In this document: piece by piece, positions 11,873-24,790 of the stretch
Position numbering within the stretch: the stretch's first letter is position 1
How the letters are laid out: each line of letters begins with the position of its first letter
DNA from: Triticum aestivum
Taxonomy: Eukaryota > Streptophyta > Magnoliopsida > Poales > Poaceae
Length of the DNA: 64,000 bases
NCBI RefSeq assembly: GCF_018294505.1
Contig: NC_057814.1
Span: forward strand, 293,957,160 to 294,021,159
Direction: 5' to 3'
Notes under the pieces: generated by a model
Told to the model about the DNA's origin: nothing
The model's database searches: none
Seen by the model: the letters and a program-made list of their open reading frames with translations, nothing else
Translations under genes and position numbers: made by a program

Positions 11873-12028
11873 CACCAACGACGGTTAAATCCTACGATGA
11901 AAGAAGTGGTAAGGAATGAAATACTAAAGCTTCTAGAGGCAGATATAATTTATCTTGCTGCTGATAGTTAGTGGGTAAGTCCTATCCATTGTGACCCTAA
12001 GAACGGAGGAATTACTGTTCTTCCTAAT
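11873..12028 (+). pseudogene. Start of Athila reverse transcriptase region, cut by the tandem array
   Basis: Encodes the M-K-E-V-V-R-N-E-I-L-K-L-L-E-A block at the N-terminus of Gypsy reverse transcriptase, with a stop in A-D-S-*-W-V-S. It ends at V-L-P-N, where the array begins. Bases 12024-12028 (CTAAT) are repeated at 30966-30970, where the protein resumes with N-D-K-D-E-L-I-P. Confidence 0.88.
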
Positions 12029-13559
12029 TGATAAGCATATTTCATATACATCTTCTGGCACTTAAATATGCGGTTTATTGAGATATGACCATCAATTCTT
12101 GCTGTGAAATATTGAATACTTGCATGAAAATCATATAAAGAATCATTTACAAGTCATTTGTTTCTTTTGCAGAAAAGTGCGCAAAGGCACTATAAACTTC
12201 CAAGATCTGGACTAGGTGGCTAAGAGAATTAGTCAAGTGAAAAGAAGAGAAGGAAGAATGGACTTGTGTGTGATGATAAGAAGTAACCAGAGGGCTAGCC
12301 AAAGAAGAGAGGGACCAACTTGGGAAGAAAGAAGAGAAGTAGGAGGGCAAAATTGCAAAGTGGCAGATAAATCATGACGGATCAAAATCCCTAGCACAGC
12401 CACCGATCCCCTTCGGGCCTGGCACTTCTCTCTCCCTCCCATGCCTTCTTCTCCATCTCAGGCCGCCGCCACGGCCAGGCCGGCATGGTAGGTGCGCCAC
12501 CAGCACCCAGCGCCACCCATCCACCATCTTCGCCGCCACGCCACCGCACCAGCAGCTTCCATCACCCCCATCCACCGCAACATCCATCCATTTCAGCCGC
12601 CGCCGCGCCTAGATCCTCCCCCCTGCTGCCCGCTTCTCTCTACTTCTCTCCAATCTTCTTCTCCTAACCCTTCTGCTCCTCCTTCCCTCGTCCTTGCTGC
12701 TGCTCTCTCCCTCTCCTAGCGCTGCTGCTCCTCTCCCCTCGCCCCTACTGCTTCTACTCCACTTCCTCAAATCTTGCTGCTGCTTCTCTGAATCCTTCTT
12801 GCTGCCGCTATCTACTGCTTCTACTCCATCTCCTTGCACTCCTGCTTCTTCTTGTTTTCTGAATCCCCAAACGCTGCTGCTACTCTCTCGCCCCGCAAAC
12901 CTATTACTGCACCATCTCCTTAACTCTCCCTGAAACCCCCAACTCCTCTTCACCTACAACTCTCTCTCATTCTCTAATTTCTGTAATTTTGAGTAGTGTA
13001 ATGATCAATACTATGTAATGTTCAATTTTGTTAAGTGGAGTATCCTACTGTTTGGTTCAGTTTTGAAGTTGTATTATATAATGTTTGATTTGTATGTCCT
13101 CACTAGTTGATACCTGGTCACTTTGAGAAGGACTTCATCTTTCATACTTTGCTTAGTGGAATAATAATCTACATATGTATGTGTTGTCCTGTGATGTATA
13201 AATATGTGTGTGTTTGTGATGGGAAAAATCTAGCCGCTGTCATATTATCTTGTTTCTTCTCTCTGTACTTGTTTTGCCATGTGACTTTCCTTTCATGTAA
13301 GTTTCTATTGTCTCTATTAGTATGAAAATACCAAAAAGACAGTGAGTAAAATCTTAGTCTCCCTGTGCTTATTTTTGCATTTTCTTTGTCAACGATCTTT
13401 GGGAACGACCTTGTTAGTTTAGGTCTATATTTCCTCGCAATCATCATCTGACTTCTGTCACCTAGCTTTAGCCAAGCATTGTTGCCGTCGCCTAGTCCCT
13501 GTGGAGAACACGACACTCGCAGTTCGGCCGAAATATCCCACTGTACTTACATTTGATCA
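12029..13559 (+). repeat. Array LTR 1 (1531 bp)
   Basis: Begins TGATAAGCA and ends TTTGATCA. A TATAAAC box lies at 12191-12197, followed by a pyrimidine-rich, CCG/CTG-rich block (about 12400-12950) and then AT-rich sequence. It has CAGTGAGTAAAATC and CCTCGCAATC in its 3' half. LTR 5 shares both variants but LTRs 2-4 do not. ORFs reading A-P-P-A-P-S-A or L-L-L-S-P-S are low-complexity artefacts. Confidence 0.92.
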
Positions 13560-13562
13560 TTT

Positions 13563-13580
13563 TGGCGCCGTTGCCGGGGA
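13563..13580 (+). promoter_or_regulatory. Primer binding site for tRNA-Asp, array unit 1
   Basis: TGGCGCCGTTGCCGGGGA, four bases after LTR 1, is a perfect complement of the plant tRNA-Asp 3' end. Units 1 and 4 have GGCGCC; units 2 and 3 (after 17917 and 22305) have GGTGCC. The site defines each LTR end. Confidence 0.9.
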
Positions 13581-13796
13581 CTAGCGTTGAACGATTGTGT
13601 GAAGCTATAGACTAGGCTTAGTATAGTTTTTCTTTAAATTTCCATTCAAATTTATTTCTGTGCTTCTTTTACCTTTTTACTTTTTGTTGCTTCGGCTTAT
13701 TAGAATACTAACTTTCTGACTAGTGTTTACTGTTTATGAGTGTGTGTAGGAAATCTGAACTAATTGCAGGTTGTTCTATAGTTACACTCGGTTAAG

Positions 13797-15199
13797 ATGA
13801 CATTGCTTCGTGATCTTTGGATGCCCAAAAGTCAGTGCTATATCACAGGACCGGTTTGGCCAACTATTGAGGCAGAGAACTTCAACAACATCAGTTTGGA
13901 GGACTGCCTACTGAGGATCCCTATGAGCACCAACACCGAGTCATGGAGTATTCAGGTACAGTCAAGTACCATGGAGTTCCTCAAGATGCTATCAAGTGCA
14001 TGTTGTTCACATTCTCTCTCCGAGATGATGCTCGTGCTTGGTATCGATCCTTGCCATCAAGATCATTCAGTTGGAACGAGATATCACAAGCTTTCTTGGA
14101 TAAATATTTCCCACTACACAAGCAGTCCGCAATTCGAGATGAGATCTTCAGCTTCGTTCAGCGTGAAGGCGAGAGTTTGTATGATGTTTGGGAGAGATAC
14201 AAGGCTTTATTCAGGAGATGTCCTAACCACGGGCTCGAGAGATGGTTAGAGTTGTATATATTCTATAGAGGATTGACTTCGGACACTCGATCTTACGTCG
14301 ATATGGCAGGGGGTGGAGCTATTACAAACAAGACACTTGATGATGCTTTTTTGCTGATTGAGAGCATAGATTTCCACCAACTTCAGTGGTATAGTGAGAG
14401 ACCCAGCTCAGATTTGTTGGTTTGCTATCACCACACTTCAACTCAGCAAGAATGTCTTACACAAAAGCCAGAACCAGTTTCTCTGTGTGACAAGAATGAG
14501 CTTTCATGGATTATCTCTGATGATGATGACACCAGCCTAGTTGACACACACACTGCAGATCATATGGATATTAGCATTCGAGATTCAGTTTTGCATTGTG
14601 ATGATTCTTCCGTGGATGAACCAGAGCTGCAGTTAGTTGCTTTTGGTATTGAGAAGTCACCTTTAGTTCATATTGATCATGTGCTGGTAGAGCCAGATAT
14701 GGAGAAGTTCTCCTTCGATGATGTCAGCTGCATTGATTCCTCAACACTTGAGCCTGAGATGGAGAGCTTCATGGTTGATTATGATGAGGTGGATTCAGAT
14801 GTCAATGAGCCAAGCTCTACTATTTCACTTGTTGACACGAGTCCGGTGGAAATTTCTACAACCACACCTCACTTGATATCTTCAATTGAGGTAGTCCTGA
14901 AGCTTCTTCCTAACTATCTCAGGTATGATCTCAGCTTTCTCGACAAGATATGCCATATCATGGATACTGCCTATGCACCGTGCGATTTATTGATGATATC
15001 TATTTATCATATGCTCCATAGATATGATTATGTGATAGGATACTCTATTGATGACTTAGAGGGCATTGTCCCTATCATTTGTATTGGCTTGTTTGTTGAG
15101 TGTTCTTTCAGGTTTACGCTTGTGCACCATTCATTGTGGGCTGACCAAGTTCGAGATGACATCCTATGGGATCCTGGTGGACCCAAAGCATGGCGATGA
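13797..15199 (+). pseudogene. Array unit 1 Gag-like ORF (frameshifted by 31-bp deletion)
   Basis: The ATG at 13797 opens M-T-L-L-R-D-L-W. A 31-bp deletion after the E-A-E-N-F codons (near 13883), compared with unit 2, shifts the frame. The proper frame is open from 13943 to 15199 (418 residues), the longest surviving version. It shows an Athila-type Gag core: F-S-L-R-D-D-A-R-A-W-Y, then L-D-K-Y-F-P, G-E-S-L-Y-D-V-W-E-R and C-P-N-H-G-L-E-R-W. About 270 residues of acidic, D/E/S-rich sequence of unknown function follow. No CCHC knuckle or enzyme domain is seen. Confidence 0.85.
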
Positions 15200-15680
15200 G
15201 GAGAAGCAATGGGGCACACACGAAGAAGAGTGAAGCTGGAGCATCCATGAGGAAGCAAAGGAGAAGAGCTGCAGTTGGTGAGATGATCGAGCGAGTGCTA
15301 CACCATCAAAGCCCGGTGAGCTGTTTCATGACCCATTTCGAATATATCATCCATTGATACATGCTGAAATCAATTGCTATTTGGGTTGCTTGAGTCATTT
15401 CTTAAATATCGTCCCACTGAATTTTACCTTCGACATAGGGTGATTGATGTGAATATGTGAATTGAGTGTTGAATGCCTTGTAAACTAGTGACCTATACAA
15501 TGCTTGCTTTGCTGAAAGTAGTGGAAGCTATTAGTTTTGAGTGCTCAAATCCCTAGTACACTAGAAAACTTAATCATTTTTTGCTTTTACCTTGATACAC
15601 CTAGATCATCAAGTGTTAGATGCTGAATTTGTGCCAAGTGTGTTCCCATTTAGAGCAATCACTTAACCACTATGGATTAG

Positions 15681-16013
15681 CATGCTATGTTCTCTGGATC
15701 GGTAGCATGTGAACCAGAAATGGATGAGTGATGATTCTTGTTTCCTTATGTTTCATGCCATTGTAATTCCTTTGTTCAATATGTAATAATAAATAAGTCT
15801 GACTACCTATAGTAGCATGTCATGTTCCCTGGATCGGTGGCATGTGAAATCGGGTTAGCTTGGGCAGTAATTAATAATAAACATGTATTTGTCGAACCAG
15901 GTGTATACCATTTTCTCGGGATCGGTGGTATGTTCCTTTGGTGAGACAAACAAAAACAAAAACTAATAATTGGTCGAGCCAGGTGTATACCATGTTCTCG
16001 GGATCGGTGGTAT
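15681..16013 (+). other. Cluster of four constant-loop hairpins, array unit 1
   Basis: Four imperfect inverted repeats lie at 15681-15709, 15816-15844, 15905-15931 and 15987-16013. Stems are CATGCTA/TAGCATG, CATGTCA/TGGCATG (one G-U) and ATACCA/TGGTAT (twice). The 15-base loops are nearly constant: T-(G/T)-TTC-(T/C)-C-(T/G)-GGATCGG. A stemless relative (GTTCTCGGGATCATG) sits near 16105. The cluster is kept in units 2 (20069-20401), 3 (24458-24790) and 4 (28851-29183). Stems that change together while the loop stays constant suggest a structured RNA, perhaps for packaging or dimerisation; that role is inference. Confidence 0.72.
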
Positions 16014-16349
16014 GTTCCTATGGTGAGACTAATAATAATATAATCATTTCTTTATCTCTGTAAATAAGTGATTTGATCACAAGATTTAATTCCAGTTCTT
16101 TTTGTTCTCGGGATCATGCTCTCTTTAGGAACCATTTGGCACAGTCATCATTTAAACTTGTTGATCTTCTTTTATGATTGTAGAAGTTTTAAATGATTGA
16201 GTCTACTAGTATCCTACTACTTTGTAACACTCTTAACCATTAATTTTCACTAGCAAAGACCAAAAGCATGCATTGTTTGGGGATCTATTTTACCAGGACA
16301 TTCTTTACTCAGCTCACTATTCACATTCTTCCTCTTATCACATGCCTTT

Positions 16350-16363
16350 GCTTGAGGACAAGC
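16350..16363 (+). other. Pre-polypurine-tract hairpin, array unit 1
   Basis: GCTTGAGGACAAGC forms a perfect 5-bp stem with an AGGA loop, about 25 bases before the next LTR. It recurs at 20739, 25127 and 29523 in the other units and at 47045-47058 before the 3' LTR of the autonomous Athila element. Confidence 0.65.
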
Positions 16364-16386
16364 AAAGATTTATGTGTGGGGGAACT

Positions 16387-17917
16387 TGATAAGCACATTT
16401 CATATACATCTTCTGGCACTTAAATATGCGGTTTATTGAGATATGACCATCAATTCTTGCTGTGAAATATTGAATACTTGCATGAAAATCATATAAAGAA
16501 TCATTTACAAGTCATTTGTTTCTTTTGCAGAAAAGTGTGCAAAGGCACTATAAACTTCCAAGATCTGGACTTGGTGGCTAAGAGAATTAGTCAAGTGAAA
16601 AGAAGAGAAGGAGGAATGGACTTGTGTGTGATGATAAGAAGTAACCAGAGGGCTAGCCAAAGAAGAGAGGGACCAACTTGGGAAGAAAGAAGAGAAGTAG
16701 GAGGGCAAAATTGCAAAGTGGCAGATAAATCGTGACGGATCAAAATCCCTAGCACAGCCACCGATCCCCTTCGGGCCTGGCACTTCTCTCTCCCTCCCCT
16801 GCCTTCTTCTCCATCTCAGGCCGCCGCCACGGCCAGGCCGGCATGGTAGGTGCGCCACCAGCACCCAGCGCCACCCATCCACCATCTTCGCCGCCGCGCC
16901 ACCGCACCGGCAGCCTCCATCACCCCTATCCACCGCAACATCCATCCATTTCAGCCGCCGCCGCACCTAGATCCTTCCCCCTGCTGCCCGCTTCTCTCTT
17001 CTTCTCTCCAATCTTCTTCTCCTAACCCTTCTGCTCCTCTTTCCCTCGTCCTTGCTGCTGCTCTCTCCCTCTCCTAGCGCTGCTGCTCCTCTCCCCTCGC
17101 CCCTACTGCTGCTACTCCACTTCCTCAAATCTTGCTGCTGCCTCTCTAAATCCTGCTTGCTGCCGCTCTCTACTGCTTCTACTACATCTCCTTGCACTCC
17201 TGCTTCTTCTTGTTTTCTGAATCCCCAAACGCTGATGCTACTCCCTCGCCCCGCGAACCTATTGCTGCACCTTCTCCTTAACTCTCTCTGAACCCCCCTA
17301 CTCCTCTTCACCTACAACTCTCCCTCATTCTCTAATTTCTGTAATTTTGAGTAGGGTAATGATCAATACTATGTAGTGTTCAATTTTGTTAAGTGTAGTA
17401 TCCTACTGTTTGGTTCAGTTTCGAAGTTGTATTATATAATGTTTGATTTGTATGTCCTCACTAGTTGATACCTTGTCACTTTGAGAAGTACTTCATCTGT
17501 CATACTTTGCTTAGTGAAATAATAATCTGCATATGTATGTGTTGTCCTGTGATGTATAAATATGTGTGTGCTTGTGATGGGAAAAATCTAGCCTCTGTCA
17601 TATTATCTTGTTTCTTCTCTCTGTACTTGTTTTGTCATGTGACTTTCCTTTCGTGTAAGTTTCTATTGTCTCTATTAGTATGAAAATACCAAAAAGACAG
17701 TAAGTAAATTCTTAGTCTCCCTGTGCTTATTTTTGCATTTTCATTGTCGACGATCTTTGGGAACGACCTTGTTAGTTTAGGTCTATATTTCCTTGCAATC
17801 ATCATCTGAATTCTGTCACCTAGCTTTAGCCAAGCATTGTTGCCGTCGCCTAGTCCCTGTGGAGAACACGGCACTCGCAGTTCGGGCGAAATATCCCACT
17901 GTACTTACATTTGATCA
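16387..17917 (+). repeat. Array LTR 2 (1531 bp)
   Basis: Same termini as LTR 1. It has CAGTAAGTAAATTC and CCTTGCAATC variants in the 3' half. It is preceded by the polypurine tract GTGTGGGGGAACT and followed by a GGTGCC-type tRNA-Asp primer site. It serves both as 3' LTR of unit 1 and 5' LTR of unit 2. Confidence 0.92.
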
Positions 17918-18153
17918 TTTTGGTGCCGTTGCCGGGGAGTAGCGTCGAACGATTGTGTGAAGCTATAGACTAGGCTTAGTATAGTTTTTCTTTAAATTTC
18001 CATTCAAATTTATTTCTATGCTTCTTTTACCTTTTTACTTTTGTTGCTTCGGCTTATTAGGATACTAACTTTCTGACTAGTGTTTACTGTTTATGAGTGT
18101 GTGTTGGAAATCTAAACTAATTGCAGGTTGTTCTATAGTTACACTCGGTTAAG

Positions 18154-19587
18154 ATGGCATTGCTTCGTGATCTTTGGATGCCCAAAAGCCAGTGCTATAT
18201 CACAGGACCGGTTTGGCCAACTATTGAGGCAGAGAACTTCGACCTAAAACCTAGTATTATTGCTTTGGTTCAACAACATCAGTTTGGAGGACTGCCTACT
18301 GAGGATCCCTATGAGCACCAACACCGAGTCATGGAGTATTCAGGTACAGTCAAGTACCATGGAGTTCCTCAAGATGCTATCAAGTGCATGTTGTACACAT
18401 TCTCTCTCCGAGATGATGCTCGTGCTTGGTATCGATCCTTGCCATCAAGATCATTCAGTTGGAACAAGATATCACAAGATTTCTTGGATAAATATTTCCC
18501 ACTACACAAGCAGTCCGCAATTCGAGATGAGATCTTCAGCTTCGTTCAGCGTGAAGGCGAGAGTTTGTATGATGTTTGGGAGAGATACAAGGCTTTATTC
18601 AGGAGATGTCCTAACCACGGGCTCGAGAGATGGTTAGAGTTGTAGATATTCTATAGAGGATTGACTTCGGACACTCGATCTTACGTCGATATGGCAGCGG
18701 GTGGAGATATTACAAACAAGACACTTGATGATGCTTTTTTGCTGATTGAGAGCATAGCTTTCCACCAACTTCAGTGGTATAGTGAGAGACCCAGCTCAGA
18801 TTTGTTGGTTTGCTGTCACCACACTTCAACTCAGCAAGAATGTCTTACACAAAAGCCAGAACCAGTTTCTCTGTGTGACAAGATTGAGCTTTCATGGATT
18901 ATCTTTGATGATGATGACACCAGCCTAGTTGACACACACACTGCAGATCATATGGATATTAGCATTCGAGATTCAGTTTTGCATTGTGATGATTCTTCCG
19001 TGGATGAACCAGAGCTGCAGTTAGTTGCTTTTGATATTGAGAAGTCACCTTTAGTTCATATTGATCATTTGCTGGTAGAGCCAGATATGGAGAAGTTCTC
19101 CTTCGATGATGTCAGCTGCATTGATTCCTCAACACTTGAGCCTGAGATGGAGAGCTTCATGGTTGATTATGATGAGGTGGATTCAGATGTCAAGGAGCCA
19201 AGCTCTACTATTTCACTTGTTGACACGAGTCCGGTGGAAATTTCGACAACCACACCTCACTTGATATCTTCAATTGAGGTAGTCCTGAAGCTTCTTCCTA
19301 ACTATCTCAGGTATGATCTCAGCTTTCTCGACAAGATATGCCATATCATGGATACTGCCTATGCACCGTGCGATCTATTGATGATATCTATTTATCATAT
19401 GCTCCATAGATATGCTTATGTGATAGGATACTCTATTGATGACTTAGAGGGCATTGTCCCTATCATTTGTATTGGCTTGTTTGTTGAGTGTTCTTTCAGG
19501 TTTACGCTTGTGCACCATTCATTGTGGGCTGACCAAGTTCGAGATGACATCCCATGGGATCCTGGTGGACCCAAAGCATGGCGATGA
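18154..19587 (+). pseudogene. Array unit 2 Gag-like ORF with one in-frame stop
   Basis: The reading frame is continuous from ATG 18154 to 19587 except for TAG at 18643-18645 (L-E-L-*-I-F-Y), where unit 1 has TAT. It is the best guide to the full product: about 477 codons with a Gag core in residues 30-200 and an acidic C-terminal extension (repeated D-D-D-D, V-D-E-P-E, S-F-D-D). The N-terminal W-P-T-I-E-A-E-N-F-D-L-K-P block resembles Athila Gag. No other domain is recognised. Confidence 0.85.
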
Positions 19588-20068
19588 GGAGAAGCAATGG
19601 GGCACACACGAAGAAGAGTGAAGCTGGAGCATCCATGAGGAAGCAAAGGAGAATAGCTGCGGTTGGTGAGATGATCGAGCGAGTGCTACACCATCAAAGC
19701 CCAGTGAGCTATTTCATGACCCATTTCGAATATATCATCCATTGATACATGCTGAAATCAACTGCTATTTTGGTTGCTTGAGTCATTTCTTAAATATCGT
19801 CCCACTGAATTTTACCTTCGACATAGGGTGATTGATGTGAATATGTGAATTGAGTGTTGAATGCCTTGTAAACTAGTGACCTATACAATGCTTGCTTTGC
19901 TGAAAGTAGTGGAAGCTATTAGTTTTGAGTGCTCAAATCCCTAGTACACTAGAAAACTTAATCATTTTTTGCTTTTACCTTGATACACCTAGATCATCAA
20001 GTGTTAGATGCTGAATTTGTGCCAAGTGTGTTCCCATTTAGAGCAATCACTTAACCACTATGGATTAG

Positions 20069-20401
20069 CATGCTATGTTCTCTGGATCGGTAGCATGTGA
20101 ACCAGAAATGGATGAGTGATGATTCTTGTTTCCTTATGTTTCATGCCATTGTAATTCCTTTGTTCAATATGTAATAATAAATAAGTCTGACTACCTATAG
20201 TAGCATGTCATGTTCCCTGGATCGGTGGCATGTGAAATCGGATTAGCTTGGGCAGTAATTAATAATAAACATGTAATTGTCGAACCAGGTGTATACCATT
20301 TTCTCGGGATCGGTGGTATGTTCCTTTGGGGAGACAAACAAAAACAAAAACTAATAATTGGTCGAGCCAGGTGTATACCATGTTCTCGGGATCGGTGGTA
20401 T
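20069..20401 (+). other. Four-hairpin cluster, array unit 2
   Basis: Same arrangement as at 15681-16013, with stems and loops preserved. Confidence 0.68.
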
Positions 20402-20774
20402 GTTCCTATGGTGAGACTAATAATAATATAATCATTTCTTTATCTCTGTAAATAAGTGATTTGATCACAAGATTTAATTCCAGTTCTTTTTGTTCTAGGG
20501 ATCATGCTCTCTTTAGGAAGGATTTGGCACAGTCATCATTTAAACTTGTTGATCTTCTTTTATGATTGTAGAAGTTTTAAATGATTGAGTCTACTAGTAT
20601 CCTACTACTTTGTAACACTCTTAACCATTAATTTTCACTAGCAAAGACCAAAAGCATGCATTGTTTGGAGATCTATTTTACCAGGACAATCTTTACTCAG
20701 CTCACTGTTCACATTCTTCCTCTTATCACATGCCTTTGCTTGAGGACAAGCAAAGATTTATGTGTGGGGGAACT

Positions 20775-22305
20775 TGATAAGCACATTTCATATACATCTT
20801 TTGGCACTTAAATATGCGGTTTATTGAGATATGACCATCAATTCTTGCTGTGAAATATTGAATACTTGCATGAAAATCATATAAAGAATCATTTACAAGT
20901 CATTTGTTTCTTTTGCAGAAAAGTGCGCAAAGGCACTATAAACTTCCAAGATCTGGACTAGGTGGCTAAGAGAATTAGTCAAGTGAAAAGAAGAGAAGGA
21001 GGAATGGACTTGTGTGTGATGATAAGAAGTAACCAGAGGGCTAGCCAAAGAAGGGAGGGACCAACTTGGGAAGAAAGAAGAGAAGTAGGAGGGCAAAATT
21101 GCAAAGTGGCAGATAAATCGTGACGGATCAAAATCCCTAGCACAGCCACCGATCCCCTTCGGGCCTGGCACTTCTCTCTCCCTCCCCTGCCTTCTTCTCC
21201 ATCTCAGGCCGCCACCACGGCCAGGCCGGCGTGGTTGGTGCGCCACCAGCACCCAGCGCCACCCATCCACCATCTTCGCCGCCGCGCCACCGCACCAGTA
21301 GCCTCCATCACCCCTATCCACCGCAACATCCATCCATTTCAGCCGCCGCCGCGCCTAGATCCTTCCCCCTGCTGCCCGCTTCTCTCTTCTTCTCTCCAAT
21401 CTTCTTCTCCTAACCCTTCTGCTCCTCCTTCCCTCGTCCTTGCTGCTGCACTCTCCCTCTCCTAGCGCTGCTGCTCCTCTCCCCTCGCCCCTACTGCTGC
21501 TACTCCACTTCCTCAAATCTTGCTGCTGCCTCTCTGAATCCTGCTTGCTGCCGCTCTCTACTGCTTCTACTCCATCTCCTTGCACTCCTGCTTCTTCTTG
21601 TTTTCTGAATCCCCAAACGCTGATGCTACTCCCTCGCCCCGCGAACCTATTGCTGCACCTTCCCCTTAACTCTCTCTGAACCCCCCTACTCCTCTTCACC
21701 TACAACTCTCCCTCATTCTCTAATTTCTGTAATTTTGAGTAGGGTAATGATCAATACTATGTAATGTTCAGTTTTGTTTAGTGTAGTATCCTACTGTTTG
21801 GTTCAGTTTCGAAATTGTATTATATAATGTTTGATTTGTATGTCCTCACTAGTTGATACCTTGTCACTTTGAGAAGTACTTCATCTGTCATACTTTGCTT
21901 AGTGAAATAATAATCTGCATATGTATGTGTTGTCCTGTGATGTATAAATATGTGTGTGTTTGTGATGGGAAAAATCTAGCCTCTGTCATATTATCTTGTT
22001 TCTTCTCTCTGTACTTGTTTTGTCATGTGACTTTCCTTTCGTGTAAGTTTCTATTGTCTCTATTAGCATGAAAATACCAAAAAGACAGTAAGTAAAATCT
22101 TAGTCTCCCTGTGCTTATTTTTGCATTTTCTTTGTCGACGATCTTTGGGAACGACCTTGTTAGTTTAGGTCTATATTTCCTTGCAATCATCATCTGAATT
22201 CTGTCACCTAGCTTTAGCCAAGCATTGTTGCCGTCGCCTAGTCCCTGTGGAGAACACGGCACTCGCAGTTCGGGCGAAATATCCCACTGTACTTACATTT
22301 GATCA
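20775..22305 (+). repeat. Array LTR 3 (1531 bp)
   Basis: Same termini. CATCTTTTGGC near its start, as in LTRs 4 and 5; LTRs 1 and 2 have CATCTTCTGGC. Followed by a GGTGCC primer site. Confidence 0.92.
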
Positions 22306-22541
22306 TTTTGGTGCCGTTGCCGGGGAGTAGCGTCGAACGATTGTGTGAAGCTATAGACTAGGCTTAGTATAGTTTTTCTTTAAATTTCCATTCAAATTTA
22401 TTTCTATGCTTCTTTTACCTTTTTACTTTTGTTGCTTCGGCTTATTAGGATACTAACTTTCTGACTAGTGTTTACTGTTTATGAGTGTGTGTTGGAAATC
22501 TAAACTAATTGCAGGTTGTTCTATAGTTACACTCGGTTAAG

Positions 22542-23976
22542 ATGGCATTGCTTCATGATCTTTGGATGCCCAAAAGTCAGTGCTATATCACAGGACCGGT
22601 TTGGCCAACTATTGAGGCAGAGAACTTCGACCTAAAACCTATTATTATTGCTTTGGTTCAACAACATCAGTTTGGAGGACTGCCTACTGAGGATCCCTAT
22701 GAGCACCTACACCGAGTCATGGAGTATTCAGGTACAGTCAAGTACCATGGAGTTCCTCAAGATGCTATCAAGTGCATGCTGTACACATTCTCTCTCCGAG
22801 ATGATGCTCGTGCTTGGTATCGATCCTTGCCATCAAGATCATTCAGTTGGAACAAGATATCACAAGATTTCTTGGATAAATATTTCCCACTACAGAAGCA
22901 GTCCGCAATTCGAGATGAGATCTTCAGTTTCGTTCAGCGTGAAGGCGAGAGCTTGTAGGATGCTTGGGAGAGATACAAGGCTTTATTCAGGAGATGTCCT
23001 AACCACGGGCTCGAGAGATGGTTAGAGTTTTAGATATTCTATAGAGGATTGACTTCGTACACTCGATCTTACGTTGATATGGCAGCGGGTGGAGCTATTA
23101 CAAACAAGACACTTGATGATGCTTTTTTGCTGATTGAGAGCATAGCTTTCCACCAACTTCAGTGGTATAGTGAGAGACCCATCTCAGATTTGTTGGTTTG
23201 CTGTCACCACACTTCAACTCAGCAAGAATGTCTTACACAAAAGCCAGAACCAGTTTCTCTGTGTGACAAGATTGAGCTTTCATGGATTATCTTTGATGAT
23301 GATGACACCAGCCTAGTTGACACACACACTGCAGATCATATGGATATTAGCATTCGAGATTCAGTTTTGCATTGTGATGATTCTTCCGTGGATGAACCAG
23401 AGCTGCAGTTAGTTGCTTTTGATATTGAGAAGTCACCTTTAGTTCATATTGATCATGTGCTGGTAGAGCCAGATATGGAGAAGTTCTCCTTCGATGATGT
23501 CAGCTGCATTGATTCCTCAACACTTGAGCCTGAGATGGAGAGCTTCATGGTTGATTATGATGAGGTGGATTCAGATGTCAAGGAGCCAAGCTCTACTATT
23601 TTCACTTGTTGACACGATTCCGATGGAAATTTCTACAACCACACCTCACTTGATATCTTCAATTGAGGTAGTCCTGAAGCTTCTTCCTAACTATCTCAGG
23701 TATGATCTCAGCTTTCTCGACAAGATATGCCATATCATGGATACTGCCTATGCACCGTGCGATTTATTGATGCTATCTATTTATCATATGCTCCATAGAT
23801 ATGCTTATGTGATAGGATACTCTATTGATGACTTAGAGGGCATTGTCCCTACCATTTGTATTGGCTTGTTTGTTGAGTGTTCTTTCAGGTTTACGCTTGT
23901 GCACCATTCATTGTGGGCTGACCAAGTTCGAGATGACATCCCATGGGATCCTGGTGGACCCAAAGCATGGCGATGA
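22542..23976 (+). pseudogene. Array unit 3 Gag-like ORF (two stops, one frameshift)
   Basis: Starts at ATG 22542 and stops at TAG 22956-22958 (G-E-S-L-*). A second TAG follows at about 23031, at the position of the unit 2 stop. A one-base T insertion near 23600 (ACTATTTTCACTTG) shifts the acidic C-terminal part into the frame that ends at 23976. All three lesions are also in unit 4, so they predate the duplication that made units 3 and 4. Confidence 0.85.
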
Positions 23977-24457
23977 GGAGAAGCAATGGGGCACACACGA
24001 AGAAGAGTGAAGCTGGAGAATCCATGAGGAAGCAAAGGAGAAGAGCTGCAGTTGGTGAGATGATCGAGCGAGTGCTACACCATCAAAGCCCGGTGAGCTG
24101 TTTCATGACCCATTTCGAATATATCATCCATTGATACATGCTGAAATCAATTGCTATTTGGGTTGCTTGAGTCATTTCTTAAATATCGTCCCACTGAATT
24201 TTACCTTCGACATAGGGTGATTGATGTGAATATGTGAATTGAGTGTTGAATGCCTTGTAAACTAGTGACCTATACAATGCTTGCTTTGCTGAAAGTAGTG
24301 GAAGCTATTAGTTTTGAGTGCTCAAATCCCTAGTACACTAGAAAACTTAATCATTTTTTGCTTTTACCTTGATACACCTAGATCATCAAGTGTTAGATGC
24401 TGAATTTGTGCCAAGTGTGTTCCCATTTAGAGCAATCACTTAACCACTATGGATTAG

Positions 24458-24790
24458 CATGCTATGTTCTCTGGATCGGTAGCATGTGAACCAGAAATGG
24501 ATGAGTGATGATTCTTGTTTCCTTATGTTTCATGCCATTGTAATTCCTTTGTTCAATATGTAATAATAAATAAGTCTGACTACCTATAGTAGCATGTCAT
24601 GTTCCCTGGATCGGTGGCATGTGAAATCGGGTTAGCTTGGGCAGTAATTAATAATAAACATGTAATTGTCGAACCAGGTGTATACCATGTTCTCGGGATC
24701 GGTGGTATGTTCCTTTGGGGAGACAAACAAAAACAAAAACTAATAATTGGTCGAGCCAGGTGTATACCATGTTCTCCGGATCGGTGGTAT
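24458..24790 (+). other. Four-hairpin cluster, array unit 3
   Basis: As in unit 1. The fourth loop has one substitution (TTCTCCGGATCGG) while the ATACCA/TGGTAT stem is intact. Confidence 0.68.

Noticed and set aside
12485..12953. Proline/serine/leucine-rich ORFs on both strands, recurring in each array LTR
   Set aside because: They follow a pyrimidine-rich, CTG/CCG-rich stretch of the LTR, are short, and change frame between copies.
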